The position numbers and the translations under genes are program-made. This document shows positions 1 to 13,056 of a DNA stretch of 64,000 nt, piece by piece. Under the pieces are notes generated by a model. That model was not told the DNA's origin. It did not search any database and saw only the letters and a program-made list of their open reading frames with translations. How positions within the stretch are numbered: position 1 is the stretch's first letter; every line of letters starts with the position of its first letter. The stretch comes from Delftia sp. PS-11 (lineage in GTDB: Bacteria > Pseudomonadota > Gammaproteobacteria > Burkholderiales > Burkholderiaceae_C): the NCBI RefSeq assembly GCF_029870285.1, contig NZ_JACSYA010000014.1:67037-131036 (forward strand). Reading direction: 5' to 3'.

Positions 1-873
1 ACCATGGTGCTGTCCACCACGGATCCGTACTTCACGGACACCGGCATCTCCCGCACCTACGATCTGTACTACCGTACCGACCGCCCGTACTACGACGATG
101 CGGCCTACAAGATCGTCACCTCGGGCGGCAGCGTGCGTTTCGGCGTGCCCTTCAGCGAAACCGATACCGTGTTCTTCGGCGGCGGCGTGGAGCGCTCGGA
201 GATCAAGCCGGGCACCTACCTGCCCCAGGCCTACAAGGATTATGCGGATCAGCACGGCTACGCCAACACCGGCATCCCGCTGACCCTGGGCTGGTCCCGT
301 GACAGCCGCGACAGCGCGCTGGCGCCGAATTCCGGCCTCTACCAGCGCCTCAATACCGAATGGTCTGTCGGTGGCGAAGCCCGCTATGTGCGAGCCAACT
401 ACCAGGTCCAGCGCTACATCCCGCTGAACAAGAAATACACGCTGGCCCTGAACGGCGAGCTGGGCTATGGCAAGGGCCTCAATGGCCGGCCGTTCCCGCT
501 GTTCAAGAACTTCTTCTCGGGCGGTCTGGGATCGGTTCGCGGCTTCCAGCAAGGTTCGCTGGGGCCGCGCGACACGGTTGAGAATCTGGCGCTGGGCGGC
601 TCCAAGAAGCTGACCCTGAACGCCGAGTTCATGGTGCCGTTCCCCGGTGCGGGCAACGACCGTACGTTGCGACTTTTTACATTCCTGGATGTGGGCAACG
701 TCTATGGTGCGAACCAGAGCTTCGACCTCGCTGAGCTGAGGGCGTCCACCGGCATCGGCATCAGCTGGATTTCCCCGCTGGGCCCTCTGCGCCTGGCCTT
801 TGCCAACCCGATCCGCAAGCAGTCCGGGGATAGAATCCAGAGACTGCAATTCCAAATTGGAACTTCTTTCTGA
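1..873 (+). CDS. bamA: Outer membrane protein assembly factor BamA, C-terminal part (5' end outside window)
   Basis: The frame is open from base 1, so this is the C-terminal ~290 residues of a larger protein. BamA is the beta-barrel insertase of the BAM complex in the outer membrane. The visible part is barrel sequence with alternating aromatic/polar strands, the conserved SVRGF motif of the loop-6 region followed by QQGSLGPRD, and a terminal phenylalanine (IGTSF), the typical outer-membrane C-terminal signature. The N-terminal POTRA domains are missing because the window starts inside the gene. The stop codon overlaps the next start (TGATG), indicating translational coupling to skp. The order bamA-skp-lpxD-fabZ-lpxA-lpxB is the standard proteobacterial envelope operon. 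Identification is secure. Confidence 0.96.
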   Translation, partial: TMVLSTTDPYFTDTGISRTYDLYYRTDRPYYDDAAYKIVTSGGSVRFGVPFSETDTVFFGGGVERSEIKPGTYLPQAYKDYADQHGYANTGIPLTLGWSRDSRDSALAPNSGLYQRLNTEWSVGGEARYVRANYQVQRYIPLNKKYTLALNGELGYGKGLNGRPFPLFKNFFSGGLGSVRGFQQGSLGPRDTVENLALGGSKKLTLNAEFMVPFPGAGNDRTLRLFTFLDVGNVYGANQSFDLAELRASTGIGISWISPLGPLRLAFANPIRKQSGDRIQRLQFQIGTSF

Positions 874-1379
874 TGAAATCTCTTTCTAGCCATTTTTCTC
901 TGGCTGTGCTGCTTGGCGCCATGGCCGTCTCCGCGCACGCACAGGAATTCAAAGCCGGCTTTGTGAACACGGATCGCATCTTCCGTGAGGCATCGACGGC
1001 CAAGGCAGCCCAGTCCAAGTTGGAGCAGGAATTTTCCAAGCGCGAGAAGGAACTGGTTGACCAGGGCAACTCGCTCAAGAACGCCTCGGAGAAGTTCGAG
1101 CGCGAAGCGCCCACCATGGCCGAAAGCCAGCGCGTGGCCCGCCAGCGCCAGCTCGTGGACCAGGACCGTGAATTCCAGCGCAAGCGCCGCGAGTTCCAGG
1201 AAGACCTGAACGCCCGCAAGAACGAAGAGCTGGCCCAGGTGCTGGACCGTGCCAACAAGGTGGTCAAGCAAGTTGCCGAGGCCGAGAAGTTCGACGTCAT
1301 CCTGCAGGAAGCCGTCTACATCAACCCCAAGTACGACATCACTGACAAGGTGATCAAGGCGCTGAACGGCGGCAAGTAA
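873..1379 (+). CDS. skp: Periplasmic chaperone Skp/OmpH
   Basis: 168 residues. The N-terminus is a signal peptide ([20 protein letters not shown], cleavage probably after AHA near residue 23). It is followed by a small beta segment ([12 protein letters not shown]) and a long charged helical region rich in K/E/R/Q (about residues 45-120) that forms the coiled-coil tentacles of Skp. The C-terminal segment [21 protein letters not shown] is the usual OmpH family end. Skp holds unfolded outer-membrane proteins in the periplasm before BAM insertion. The start overlaps the bamA stop by one base, so the two are probably translated together. Confidence 0.95.
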   Translation: MKSLSSHFSLAVLLGAMAVSAHAQEFKAGFVNTDRIFREASTAKAAQSKLEQEFSKREKELVDQGNSLKNASEKFEREAPTMAESQRVARQRQLVDQDREFQRKRREFQEDLNARKNEELAQVLDRANKVVKQVAEAEKFDVILQEAVYINPKYDITDKVIKALNGGK

Positions 1380-1402
1380 GTCTTCTGGAAAGGCTGCACG
1401 CC

Positions 1403-2410
1403 GTGAGCGTATTGTTGGGCCAGATCCTCGATGCACTGGGAGGTGAGCTGGTTGGAGGCGACAGGCAGACACCGATCTCCCGCATCGCCCCGCTGGATTC
1501 CGCCGGTGCTGGGGACCTCAGTTTTCTGAGCAATCCCCGTTACCGCCAGCAGCTGGCCGCCTCCGAGGCGGCCTGCGTTATTGTGGCGCCGTCCATGCGC
1601 GATGCCGCGCAGGCACGCGGCGCCTGTATCGTGGTGGCCGATCCCTATGCCTACTTTGCGCGGGCGACGCAGTGGTGGAAACGCCACTGCCATCCCGTGG
1701 CGCCGGCAGGCATACATCCCAGTGCCGTTGTGCATGAGAGCGCGCGTATTGACCCCTCTGCCACCATCGGCCCGCTGTGCGTGGTCGAGGCAGGTGCGAG
1801 CATCGGGGCGCAGACCGTGCTCAAGTCACGTGTCACGGTAGGTGAAAACTGCCATGTGGGCGCCCGCTGTCTGCTGCATCCTGGCGTGGTGATCGGTGCC
1901 GACGGTTTTGGCTTTGCACCGGAAAACGGAGCCTGGGTCAAGATCGAGCAGCTGGGCGGCGTGCGTGTGGGCGATGATGTGGAAATCGGTGCCAACACCT
2001 GCATCGACCGTGGTGCGCTGGACGATACGGTGATCGAGGAGGGGGTCAAGCTCGACAACCTGATCCAGATCGGTCACAACGTGCATGTGGGCAGGCACAC
2101 GGCTATGGCCGGCTGCGTGGGTGTGGCCGGCAGCGCGCGCATCGGCGCGCATTGCACCGTGGGGGGCGGTGCCATCGTCCTGGGTCACCTGCATCTGGCC
2201 GACAGGGTGCATATTTCGGCAGCGACGGTGGTGACCCGTTCGCTGACACAATCGGGTGTTTACACGGGCATGTTTCCCGTGGATGAAAACGCCAAATGGG
2301 AAAAAAATGCTGCGACGCTGAAGCAGCTGCACTCCATGCGCGAGCGTATCAAGGCATTGGAGCGGCAACTGCAGCAACCGGCGGATCGCGGCCACAACGG
2401 AACGCAATGA
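1403..2410 (+). CDS. lpxD: UDP-3-O-(3-hydroxymyristoyl)glucosamine N-acyltransferase
   Basis: 335 residues with a GTG start 23 bases after skp. LpxD adds the second hydroxyacyl chain to UDP-3-O-acylglucosamine in lipid A synthesis. The N-terminal ~100 residues form the uridine-binding domain ([15 protein letters not shown]). Residues ~105-290 are hexapeptide repeats building a left-handed beta-helix, with the catalytic-histidine segment [10 protein letters not shown]. The C-terminal helix ([18 protein letters not shown]) matches the acyl-carrier-binding helix of the family. The TGA stop overlaps the fabZ start. Confidence 0.96.
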   Translation: MSVLLGQILDALGGELVGGDRQTPISRIAPLDSAGAGDLSFLSNPRYRQQLAASEAACVIVAPSMRDAAQARGACIVVADPYAYFARATQWWKRHCHPVAPAGIHPSAVVHESARIDPSATIGPLCVVEAGASIGAQTVLKSRVTVGENCHVGARCLLHPGVVIGADGFGFAPENGAWVKIEQLGGVRVGDDVEIGANTCIDRGALDDTVIEEGVKLDNLIQIGHNVHVGRHTAMAGCVGVAGSARIGAHCTVGGGAIVLGHLHLADRVHISAATVVTRSLTQSGVYTGMFPVDENAKWEKNAATLKQLHSMRERIKALERQLQQPADRGHNGTQ

Positions 2411-2847
2411 TGGATATTCACGCAATTCTCAAGCAACTGCCCCACCGCTACCCCTTCCTGCTGGTGGACAAGGTCACCGAGCTTGAGCGCAATACACGCA
2501 TCAAGGCGATCAAGAACGTCACCTTCAACGAGCCCTATTTCATGGGGCACTTCCCTGGCCGTCCCGTGATGCCCGGCGTGCTCATCCTGGAAGCGCTGGC
2601 GCAGGCTGCAGGCCTGCTGGCCTTCGATGCCATGGGGCAGGTTCCGGACGAGAACAACATCTACTACTTCGTGGGTATCGATGGCGCGCGCTTCAAGCGC
2701 CCCGTGGAGCCGGGTGACCAGCTGGTGCTGGAGATCACCATTGACCGCGTGCGCGGCGGCATCTGGAAGTTCAAGGGCGTTGCCCGCGTCGAGGATGAAG
2801 TGGCCTGCGAGGCCGAGCTGATGTGCACCATGCGCAACGTGGGTTGA
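2407..2847 (+). CDS. fabZ: (3R)-hydroxyacyl-[acyl-carrier-protein] dehydratase FabZ
   Basis: 146 residues from the ATG at 2407 (a second ATG follows at 2410). The frame is open further upstream but inside lpxD, and family length fits 2407. It is a hot-dog fold dehydratase of fatty acid synthesis. The opening [13 protein letters not shown] and the catalytic block [17 protein letters not shown] (His and Glu) are both present. It sits between lpxD and lpxA, so hydroxyacyl-ACP partition between lipid A and fatty acids is handled in one operon. The start overlaps the lpxD stop. Confidence 0.96.
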   Translation: MMDIHAILKQLPHRYPFLLVDKVTELERNTRIKAIKNVTFNEPYFMGHFPGRPVMPGVLILEALAQAAGLLAFDAMGQVPDENNIYYFVGIDGARFKRPVEPGDQLVLEITIDRVRGGIWKFKGVARVEDEVACEAELMCTMRNVG

Positions 2848-2854
2848 CGGGCGG

Positions 2855-3652
2855 ATGGCTGCAACTGAACGCATCCACCCCACGGCGCTGATTGATCCTG
2901 CGGCGCAGCTGGACCCGACCGTCTCGGTCGGGCCCTACGCCGTCATCGGGCCGCATGTCGAAATTGGCGCTGGCACGTCGATTGGCGCGCACTGCGTGAT
3001 CGAGGGCCACACCATCATCGGCCAGGACAACCGCATCTTCCAGTTCACGTCCCTGGGTGCGCAGCCTCAGGACAAGAAGTATGCGGGCGAGCCCACGCGC
3101 CTGGTCATTGGCGACCGCAACACGGTGCGCGAGTTCTGCACTTTCAACACGGGCACCGTGCAGGATCAGGGCGTGACGTCCATTGGCAACGACAACTGGA
3201 TAATGGCCTATGTGCACGTGGCCCATGACTGTGTCGTGGGCAGCCACACCATCTTGGCCAACAATGCCACGCTGGCTGGCCATGTGCACGTGGGTGACCA
3301 TGTGATCCTGGGGGGGCTCACGGGCGTGCACCAGTTCACCAAGGTGGGCGCCCATGCCATGGCAGGTTTCGCCAGCCATGTTTCCCAGGATGTGCCGCCT
3401 TTCATGATGGTCGATGGCAATCCGCTGGCGGTGCGTGGCTTCAACATCGAAGGCCTGCGCCGGCGCGGCTTTGGTGCGCAGCGCATCCAGGCCGTCAAGC
3501 AGATGCACAGGCTGCTGTACCGCCAGGGCCTGACCCTGGAGGCCGCGCGCGAGGCCATTGCCGGCCTGGCTGGCGAAACGCCTGAGGCCGCAGCGGATGT
3601 TGCGCTGATGCTGGACTTCCTGGCAACGGTGGGTCGCGGCATTGCGCGCTGA
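2855..3652 (+). CDS. lpxA: Acyl-[acyl-carrier-protein]-UDP-N-acetylglucosamine O-acyltransferase
   Basis: 265 residues, ATG 7 bases after fabZ. LpxA catalyses the first step of lipid A synthesis. Hexapeptide repeats run from residue ~8 to ~190 ([20 protein letters not shown] onward). The catalytic histidine lies in [12 protein letters not shown], and the helical C-terminal domain begins near [11 protein letters not shown], a hallmark of LpxA. It is the usual family length, and all family landmarks are intact. Confidence 0.97.
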   Translation: MAATERIHPTALIDPAAQLDPTVSVGPYAVIGPHVEIGAGTSIGAHCVIEGHTIIGQDNRIFQFTSLGAQPQDKKYAGEPTRLVIGDRNTVREFCTFNTGTVQDQGVTSIGNDNWIMAYVHVAHDCVVGSHTILANNATLAGHVHVGDHVILGGLTGVHQFTKVGAHAMAGFASHVSQDVPPFMMVDGNPLAVRGFNIEGLRRRGFGAQRIQAVKQMHRLLYRQGLTLEAAREAIAGLAGETPEAAADVALMLDFLATVGRGIAR

Positions 3653-3674
3653 GCCTGGCGCGCGAAAGGACAGC

Positions 3675-4865
3675 ATGACGGATGATGCGGTGCAGGCGGC
3701 ACGCCTGGATCCAATGATTGCCATGGTCGCCGGAGAAACCTCCGGCGATCTTCTGGCATCGCTGCTCATGGATGGGCTGCATGAGCGCTGGCCTGCCGCG
3801 CGTGGCTTCGGCATCGGCGGTGTGCAGATGCAGCAGCGCGGGTTCGAGGCGCTGTGGTCCAGCGAGCGGCTGGCCGTGCATGGCTACAGCTGGGAGGTGT
3901 TCCGCCGTCTTGGCGAGATTCTCTCGATCCGCCGGCAGTTGCGCGAGCGCCTGCTGGCGCAGCCGCCTGCCGTGTTCGTCGGCATCGATGCGCCTGATTT
4001 CAATCTGGGGCTGGAGGCAGATCTGCGCGGTGCGGGCATCAAGACCGTGCATTTCGTCTGTCCGTCAATCTGGGCCTGGCGTGCCAACCGTGTCGAAAAA
4101 ATCCGGCGCGCCGCTGACCATGTGCTGTGCATTTTTCCCTTCGAGCCCGAACTGCTGGCGCGCCACGGCATTTCGGCAAGCTACGTCGGTCACCCGCTGG
4201 CCAGCGTGATTCCGCTGCAGCCCGACCGCGCGGCGGCCCGCAGGCGGCTGGGGCTGTCCGAGGAAGGCCTGGTGCTGGCTGTGCTGCCCGGCAGCCGCCG
4301 CTCCGAGATCCGCTACATTGCGCAGCGCTTCTTCCAGGCGGCCGCCTTGGTCAGGAAAGCCTTGCCGGCGATTAAAATAGTGGTTCCTGCGGTGCCGTCG
4401 CAGTTCGATGAAGTGCAGCGCATTGCCCGGGAAACCGGTGTGGCCGATATGCTGCAGATCGTGCGAGGCCAGTCCCATGACGCGCTGGCAGCCTGCGACG
4501 TGACGCTGATCGCCAGCGGGACGGCCACGCTGGAGGCTGCGCTGTACAAGCGCCCCATGGTGATTGGCTATAACATGCACCCATGGAGCTGGCGCCTGAT
4601 GCGCGGCAAGCAGTTGCAGCCCTGGGTTGGCCTGCCCAACATCCTGTGTGGCGATTTCGTTGTGCCGGAGCTGATCCAGGACGCGGCCACGCCGCAGGCG
4701 CTGAGCCAGGCCGTGCTGCAGTGGCTGCAGGCTTGCGAACATTCCCCTTCAACCGTCGAGGCGCTGGTGCAGCGCTTCACTGCGCTGCACCAGGAGTTGC
4801 GGCGCGATACAGCCAAACTGGCCGCCCATGCGATCGAGAAAATCATTGCCCCTTCTGCCGCCTGA
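3675..4865 (+). CDS. lpxB: Lipid-A-disaccharide synthase
   Basis: 396 residues from ATG 3675, chosen because GAAAGGA stands four bases upstream and the encoded MTDDAVQ precedes the conserved [15 protein letters not shown] longer open frame begins inside lpxA. LpxB (family GT19) joins UDP-diacylglucosamine and lipid X to make the lipid A disaccharide at the inner membrane surface. Visible landmarks are the AGETSGD phosphate-loop region, [21 protein letters not shown] and [11 protein letters not shown]. The 3' end overlaps rnhB by 38 bases. Confidence 0.96.
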   Translation: MTDDAVQAARLDPMIAMVAGETSGDLLASLLMDGLHERWPAARGFGIGGVQMQQRGFEALWSSERLAVHGYSWEVFRRLGEILSIRRQLRERLLAQPPAVFVGIDAPDFNLGLEADLRGAGIKTVHFVCPSIWAWRANRVEKIRRAADHVLCIFPFEPELLARHGISASYVGHPLASVIPLQPDRAAARRRLGLSEEGLVLAVLPGSRRSEIRYIAQRFFQAAALVRKALPAIKIVVPAVPSQFDEVQRIARETGVADMLQIVRGQSHDALAACDVTLIASGTATLEAALYKRPMVIGYNMHPWSWRLMRGKQLQPWVGLPNILCGDFVVPELIQDAATPQALSQAVLQWLQACEHSPSTVEALVQRFTALHQELRRDTAKLAAHAIEKIIAPSAA

Positions 4866-5538
4866 GCAGGCTCGGCTGCCCTGGCATGCGCCGGGGCTGG
4901 TCGCGGGGGTGGACGAGGCCGGGCGCGGCCCGCTGGCCGGGCCTGTGGTGGCCGCTGCCGTCATTCTGGATGACCTGCATCCCATCGAGGGTCTGAACGA
5001 TTCCAAGAAGCTCACGGCGGCGCGCCGAGAAGTTCTCTATGACGAAATCCGCGCCAAGGCGCTGTGCTGCAGCATTGCCGAGGCCAGCGTCGAGGAAATC
5101 GACCGCCTCAACATCCTGCAGGCGACCCTGCTGGCCATGCGCCGCGCCGTGGCCGGCCTGCGCCTCAAGCCTGTGCTGGTGCTGGTCGATGGCAACCAGC
5201 TGCCTGTGCTTGACGTGCAGGCCGAAGCCATTGTCAAAGGCGATGCGCTGGTGCAGGCCATCTCGGCGGCGTCCATTCTGGCCAAGGTCACCCGCGACCG
5301 CTGGTGCGAGCGGCTGCATGAGCAATATCCGCAGTACGGCTTCGATGGCCACAAGGGCTATGGCACAGCGGCGCACCTGGCGGCGCTGCGCCAGCATGGG
5401 GCCTGTGTGGAGCATCGCCGCTCTTTTGCGCCGGTGGCCCATGTGCTGAACATTGCGCGCATTGCCGAGCCGCTGGCCGCCGCCCGTGCTGCCCAGGCCA
5501 TGGCGCAAGGCGCCCAGGCGCCGCTGCTGCCAGCCTGA
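4828..5538 (+). CDS. rnhB: Ribonuclease HII
   Basis: 236 residues. RNase HII cuts RNA in RNA-DNA hybrids and removes misinserted ribonucleotides. [19 protein letters not shown] carries the DEAGRG metal site, and LVDGNQ and KVTRDRW supply the other conserved acidic and basic positions. The ATG start at 4828 lies inside lpxB, giving a 38-base overlap; the next in-frame residues lack a better start before the conserved core. The C-terminus has an alanine-rich tail ([17 protein letters not shown]) that is probably flexible. It is the seventh gene of the bamA-lpx operon. Confidence 0.94.
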   Translation: MRSRKSLPLLPPEQARLPWHAPGLVAGVDEAGRGPLAGPVVAAAVILDDLHPIEGLNDSKKLTAARREVLYDEIRAKALCCSIAEASVEEIDRLNILQATLLAMRRAVAGLRLKPVLVLVDGNQLPVLDVQAEAIVKGDALVQAISAASILAKVTRDRWCERLHEQYPQYGFDGHKGYGTAAHLAALRQHGACVEHRRSFAPVAHVLNIARIAEPLAAARAAQAMAQGAQAPLLPA

Positions 5539-5599
5539 GCCTGCTGCACTTCCTGCGCCCCCCGGTGGCGCGTTTTCCCCCGATTCCGAAATCCCCGCC

Positions 5600-6391
5600 A
5601 TGAGCCGACCCCCTGCCGCCACATTGATCCAGTCCCGTGACAACGCCCTGGTCAAGGATTTGCGCCGGCTGGCGCAGGACAGCGCTGCCTACCGCCGCCA
5701 GGGCCGCGTCTGGCTGGAAGGCGACCACCTTTGCCGGGCAGCGCTGGCGCGCGGGCTGCAGCCGGCCATGGCTGTGGTGGCCGAGTCCTTCTGGACCCAG
5801 GTTCCCATGGAGTGGCTGGCGGGAGCGGGCAAGGTCGTGGTGTTGGCCGATGCCCTGTTCGCCGAAGTCAGCGGGCTGGAGTCGCCCGCGCGCATCGGCT
5901 TTCTCATGGACTGGAGTGCTGGCGAGTCCATCCGCCCGGGTGTGGCCACTGTCATCCTGGACCGGGTGCAGGATGCGGGCAATGTGGGCTCCATCCTGCG
6001 CAGCGCAGCAGCCTTCGGTTTTGGCCAGATTGTGGCGCTCAAGGGAACGGCGGCGCTGTGGAGCCAGAAGGTGCTGCGCGCCGGCATGGGGGCGCACTTC
6101 GGCCTGCGCCTGATCGAGTCGGCGTCTGCCGACGACCTGGATGCGCTGGCGCTGCCGCTGATTGTGACCAGTTCCCATCAGGGGGAACTGGTGCAGCATG
6201 CCCAGCTGCCCTGGCCTTGCGCCTGGGCGATGGGCCATGAAGGGCAGGGCGTGGGCGAGGCGCTGATGCGCAAGGCCGCGCTGCATGTGCGCATTGGCCA
6301 GCCGGGAGGCGAGGAGTCGCTGAACGTGGCGGCGGCGGCGGCCATCTGCCTGCACGCCAGCAGCGTGAGTGCCTGCTTAGCCCAAGGGTAA
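5600..6391 (+). CDS. TrmH-family RNA 2'-O-ribose methyltransferase
   Basis: 263 residues from ATG 5600. A SpoU/TrmH knotted methyltransferase that uses SAM to methylate ribose 2'-OH in rRNA or tRNA. The N-terminal substrate-binding domain covers residues 1-~95 (IQSRDNALVKDLRRLA). The three SpoU motifs follow: NVGSILRSAAAFGF, WAMGHEGQGV and SLNVAAAAAICL. It resembles the group annotated near RlmB/TsnR in Burkholderiales, but the exact RNA target cannot be read from sequence. It ends the envelope operon, 61 bases after rnhB. Confidence 0.9.
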   Translation: MSRPPAATLIQSRDNALVKDLRRLAQDSAAYRRQGRVWLEGDHLCRAALARGLQPAMAVVAESFWTQVPMEWLAGAGKVVVLADALFAEVSGLESPARIGFLMDWSAGESIRPGVATVILDRVQDAGNVGSILRSAAAFGFGQIVALKGTAALWSQKVLRAGMGAHFGLRLIESASADDLDALALPLIVTSSHQGELVQHAQLPWPCAWAMGHEGQGVGEALMRKAALHVRIGQPGGEESLNVAAAAAICLHASSVSACLAQG

Positions 6392-6428
6392 TCCCGTGGT
6401 CTGTAAGAAGGCCCAAGTCCATGCAGCC

Positions 6429-6434
6429 TATAAT
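6429..6434 (+). promoter_or_regulatory. Candidate -10 box for carAB
   Basis: A perfect TATAAT lies 130 bases upstream of the carA GTG in the 173-base gap after the methyltransferase gene. No good -35 hexamer is seen 16-18 bases upstream, so strength or activator need is unknown. The leader between it and carA contains no obvious terminator hairpin. Confidence 0.4.
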
Positions 6435-6564
6435 GGGCGGCTTTCAAGCATTCCACACTACGCCTAGCGACGCTTCCTCGCCTCCCCCTGCAGACAAGCT
6501 GTACCCGCCCGGACCCGTCCGTGCGGCACGCTGGGCGTAACCGTAATTAGAACCGGAGAACCCA

Positions 6565-7729
6565 GTGCTTTTGTCTCTCAAGGGAGCATTCCCATCCGCC
6601 ATCCTGGCGCTCGCAGACGGCACGGTCTTTGTTGGCAACTCGATTGGTGCGCAAGGCACCACGGTCGGTGAAGTCGTTTTCAATACGGCCATCACCGGCT
6701 ACCAGGAAATCCTCACCGACCCCAGCTACTGCCAGCAGATCGTGACGCTCACGTATCCGCACATCGGCAACTATGGCGTCAACGCAGAGGATGTCGAGGC
6801 CGGCAAGGTCCATGCGGCGGGCCTGATCATCAAGAATCTGCCGTTGCTGGCCAGCAACTTCCGCAACAGCGAAACCCTGTCCGACTACCTCACCCGCAGC
6901 GGCACGGTGGCGATCGCCAATATCGACACGCGCAAGCTCACCCGCCTGCTGCGCGACAAGGGCGCCCAAAACGGTGCCATCGTCGGCCTGGCTGCAGGCG
7001 AGGAAGTGACCCAGGCGCGCATCGACGAGGCGCTGGCTGCTGCCAAGGCAGCCCCCAGCATGAAGGGCATGGACCTGGCCCAGGTGGTGACCACGGCCCA
7101 GTCCTACGAATGGACCGAGACCGAATGGAAGCTGGGCGAGGGCTATGGCAAGCAGCAGGCGCCGCGCTTCCATGTGGTGGCCTATGACTTCGGCGTGAAG
7201 TTCAACATCCTGCGCATGCTGGCCGAGCGCGGCTGCAAGCTGACCGTGGTGCCCGCCAAGACGCCCGCCAAGGATGTGCTGGCGATGAATCCCGATGGCG
7301 TGTTCCTGTCCAACGGCCCTGGCGACCCGGCGCCCTGCGATTACGCGATTGCTGCAACCAAGGAAATCGTGGACTCCGGCAAGCCGGTATTCGGCATTTG
7401 CCTGGGCCATCAGATCATGGCCCTGGCGGCTGGCGCCAAGACCTTCAAGATGGCCAACAGCCACCATGGCGCCAACCATCCGGTCAAGGACCTGGACAAC
7501 GGCCGTGTGAGCATCACCAGCCAGAACCACGGCTTTGCCGTGGAGCTGGAGTCGCTGCCCGAAACGCTGCGCCCCACGCACATCAGCCTGTTCGACGGCA
7601 CGCTGCAAGGCCTTGAGCACAAGGACAAGCCTGCGTTCTGCTTCCAGGGCCACCCCGAGGCATCGCCCGGCCCGCACGATATCGCCTACCTGTTTGACCG
7701 CTTCACGGCGCTGATGGAGAAACACAAAA

Positions 7730-7737
<8 letters not shown>
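6565..7737 (+). CDS. carA: Carbamoyl-phosphate synthase, small (glutaminase) subunit
   Basis: 390 residues with a GTG start preceded by CCGGAG. CarA hydrolyses glutamine and passes ammonia to CarB for arginine and pyrimidine synthesis. The N-terminal CPSase small domain (residues ~1-190) is followed by a class I glutamine amidotransferase domain. The catalytic cysteine is C279 in GICLGHQ, and the His-Glu partners are in [11 protein letters not shown]. The stop overlaps the carB start by 8 bases, so the subunits are translationally coupled. Confidence 0.97.
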
Positions 7738-10978
<3,241 letters not shown>

Positions 10979-11075
10979 TGGCCGCAAGGCCCGCCGCACT
11001 GTCCTACATTGCTGGCGGGTCTTCAGGCCCTTGCGCCGCTGCAAACGCGGCATAATGGGGCAAGCGATTTGATGT

Positions 11076-11110
11076 AACCGCCGCGCGGCAACGTGCGGCG
11101 GTTTGCTTTT
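11076..11110 (+). promoter_or_regulatory. Strong leader hairpin with GCAA tetraloop and short T tract, upstream of greA
   Basis: Bases 11076-11087 pair with 11092-11103 (12 pairs, one G-T) around a GCAA tetraloop, followed by TGCTTTT. It can serve as the terminator for carAB. A CATAAT at 11051-11056 could also place it in the greA leader. Which role holds cannot be decided from sequence. Confidence 0.7.
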
Positions 11111-11202
11111 GGGGTACAGGCTCCGCCCGCTGCCATGCGGGCCCGTCCTGTGCCGACGAGGCCGCGCAGCGCGCGGCGTTTGCTGAACGTGGAGACTTTC
11201 CA

Positions 11203-11679
11203 ATGGCCACCATTCCTGTCACCAAGCGCGGAGCCGAAAAGCTCAAGGACGAGCTGCACCGCCTGAAGACCATTGAGCGACCCGCCATCATCCAGGCCAT
11301 CGCCGAGGCGCGTGCCCAGGGTGACCTGAGCGAAAACGCGGAGTACGAGGCCGCCAAGGACCGCCAGGGCTTCATCGAAGGCCGCATTGCCGAGGTCGAA
11401 GGCAAGCTGTCTGCTGCCCAGATCATCGATCCCGCAGAAGTGGATGCCGGTGGCCGCGTGGTCTTTGGCGCCACCGTGGAACTGGAGGACGAGGACAGCG
11501 GCGATACCGTGCGCTACCAGATCGTGGGCGAGGATGAAGCCGATCTCAAGCTGGGCCTGATCAATGTCTCCAGCCCCATCGCGCGTGCCTTGATCGGCAA
11601 GGAAGAGGGCGACACCGCCGAGGTGCAGGCGCCGGGCGGCGTGCGCCGCTACGAAGTGGTGTCCGTGCGCTACATCTGA
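11203..11679 (+). CDS. greA: Transcription elongation factor GreA
   Basis: 158 residues, exactly family size. GreA rescues backtracked RNA polymerase by stimulating transcript cleavage. The N-terminal coiled coil (residues ~1-75) holds the conserved acidic tip [16 protein letters not shown], and the C-terminal FKBP-like domain follows ([11 protein letters not shown] to the end). GTGGAGA (11190-11196) lies six bases before the ATG. The 220-base gap from carB carries a terminator-like hairpin. Confidence 0.97.
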   Translation: MATIPVTKRGAEKLKDELHRLKTIERPAIIQAIAEARAQGDLSENAEYEAAKDRQGFIEGRIAEVEGKLSAAQIIDPAEVDAGGRVVFGATVELEDEDSGDTVRYQIVGEDEADLKLGLINVSSPIARALIGKEEGDTAEVQAPGGVRRYEVVSVRYI

Positions 11680-11723
11680 GCGGACTGCTGCATCCGGCCT
11701 GCTGCCAACGCCGTCTGAGCGCC

Positions 11724-12149
11724 ATGCACGATCGAGTCCCTTTGCTGGCTGCCGCGCTCTGGTGGGGCAGCCTGTCGGCCATAGGTTTCATGGCCGTTCC
11801 CATGCTGTTTGCCAACCTGCCCGCACCGGCGCTTGCCGGCTTCATGGCAGCCAAGCTGTTTGCCGCGCAGACCTGGGTGTCCATTGCCTGCGCCGCCTTG
11901 CTGCTGGCGCTGTCCCGGCGCCGCAGGGAGCAGGCCTTGCAGCCCTGGGCCCAGGCTGGCCTGGGTTTCGTGATTGCAGGCATGCTGCTGGCGCTGCTGG
12001 TGCAGTACGGTGTGTCGCCGCGCATTGTGGCGCGCGAGAATCTCAGGCTCTGGCACAGCCTGGGCACGGCGATGTACGCACTGCAGTGGCTGTGCGCGCT
12101 GGCCGTGCTGTGGCGCATTGCGGGGGCTGGCCGCAAAGACCCGGCCTGA
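11724..12149 (+). CDS. DUF4149 (TMEM205-like) small membrane protein
   Basis: 141 residues with four predicted hydrophobic helices (about 7-28, 43-63, 78-98 and 113-133). The opening LLAAALWWGSLSAIGFMAVP and the following helix pair fit the DUF4149 family often found right after greA in Burkholderiales. No enzymatic motif is visible and function is unknown. It is probably co-transcribed with greA (44-base gap) and ends at a strong bidirectional terminator. Confidence 0.75.
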   Translation: MHDRVPLLAAALWWGSLSAIGFMAVPMLFANLPAPALAGFMAAKLFAAQTWVSIACAALLLALSRRRREQALQPWAQAGLGFVIAGMLLALLVQYGVSPRIVARENLRLWHSLGTAMYALQWLCALAVLWRIAGAGRKDPA

Positions 12150-12199
12150 CCCGTGGTCTGCGTGTCCCGCCTTTTGCAGCCTGCATACAGGCGCAGGGC

Positions 12200-12233
12200 A
12201 TGAAAAAAGCAGCCTCGCGGCTGCTTTTTTCAT
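12200..12233. terminator. Bidirectional intrinsic terminator
   Basis: A perfect 15-bp stem (12200-12214 with 12219-12233) with loop TCGC. The stem includes A6 and T6 arms, so it has a U tract in either direction. It separates the plus-strand greA-DUF4149 unit from the minus-strand glycosyltransferase gene ending at 12261. Confidence 0.9.
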
Positions 12234-12260
12234 GGGTCCGTGCGGCGCTGCTGCTGCGGC

Positions 12261-13040
12261 CTACTCGTGCCAGTGCTCTGCCACCCAGGTGGCCGGCTGG
12301 ATATGCCTGAAGCGCCTGTTGCGGCGTCCGGCCAGCGCATCGGGTGGGTTGCATTCGCCGTGAAAGATCACCACGCGCGCGCCATCGGGCACGAAAGGCG
12401 GTTTCCAGTAGTTCGTCGGCCAGGCCGGGATGCAGTGGTACTTGAAGCTGGGACACCAGGCGGCAGGCCAGTACTTGAGCTTGCCCTGCTTGTGCAGCAT
12501 GTCCGACAGATAAGCCTGTTCGTTGCGGAAGCTGCTGCGGATCTGCTCGAAATGGCCGCGAAAGTAGTCCAGCACCTCGGGATGGGCGCCCAGCTCGAAG
12601 CGATAGACCGAGGAGTTGCCCGTGATGCGCCAGGGGCGTTTGTAGTCATGGATGATCAGGAACTCGCCGGGCTCGGAGAAGAAGTCGTCCAGCGCACCGG
12701 TGATCACCACGTCCACGTCGAGAAACAGCGCCGTGCCCTTGAGGCCGTGCAGATCCGCGCTGAAAGTGGCCAGCTTGTTCCAGCCCCGCTCGGGGATGCC
12801 GGGCGGCAGATTCAGCGGCGGGATCGGCAGGCACTCGACTTCGGAACGAATCCCCACGCCGTCATCGGTCAGGCAGACAAAGCGAAAATCTCCCTTCAGA
12901 TGGCGTCGCACCATGGCATAGAGCCGGTTGACGTACTCCGGGCCATACTTGCGGCCCCACTTCATGCAGATCACGAAGCGCTGCTGCGGCGTGACGGAAG
13001 CGGGGTGGCTCGTCGTGTTGGCGGACAATTCGGCGTTCAT
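12261..13040 (-). CDS. Putative glycosyltransferase with DVD motif
   Basis: 259 residues. The protein has an N-terminal Rossmann-like part (RFVICMKWGRKYGPEYVNRL) and a DVD motif at residues 108-110 (ALFLDVDVVITG), as in metal-dependent GT-A transferases of the GT8 type. A W-rich C-terminal region (WPAAWCPSFKYHC, FHGECNPPDAL) follows. There is no signal peptide or membrane helix, so it is likely cytoplasmic or peripheral. No sugar-nucleotide or LPS genes adjoin it, and its acceptor is unknown. It is downstream of yhbY on the same strand (16-base gap). Confidence 0.7.
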   Translation of the reverse strand: MNAELSANTTSHPASVTPQQRFVICMKWGRKYGPEYVNRLYAMVRRHLKGDFRFVCLTDDGVGIRSEVECLPIPPLNLPPGIPERGWNKLATFSADLHGLKGTALFLDVDVVITGALDDFFSEPGEFLIIHDYKRPWRITGNSSVYRFELGAHPEVLDYFRGHFEQIRSSFRNEQAYLSDMLHKQGKLKYWPAAWCPSFKYHCIPAWPTNYWKPPFVPDGARVVIFHGECNPPDALAGRRNRRFRHIQPATWVAEHWHE

Positions 13041-13056
13041 GGATCGGTTGCGGCGC

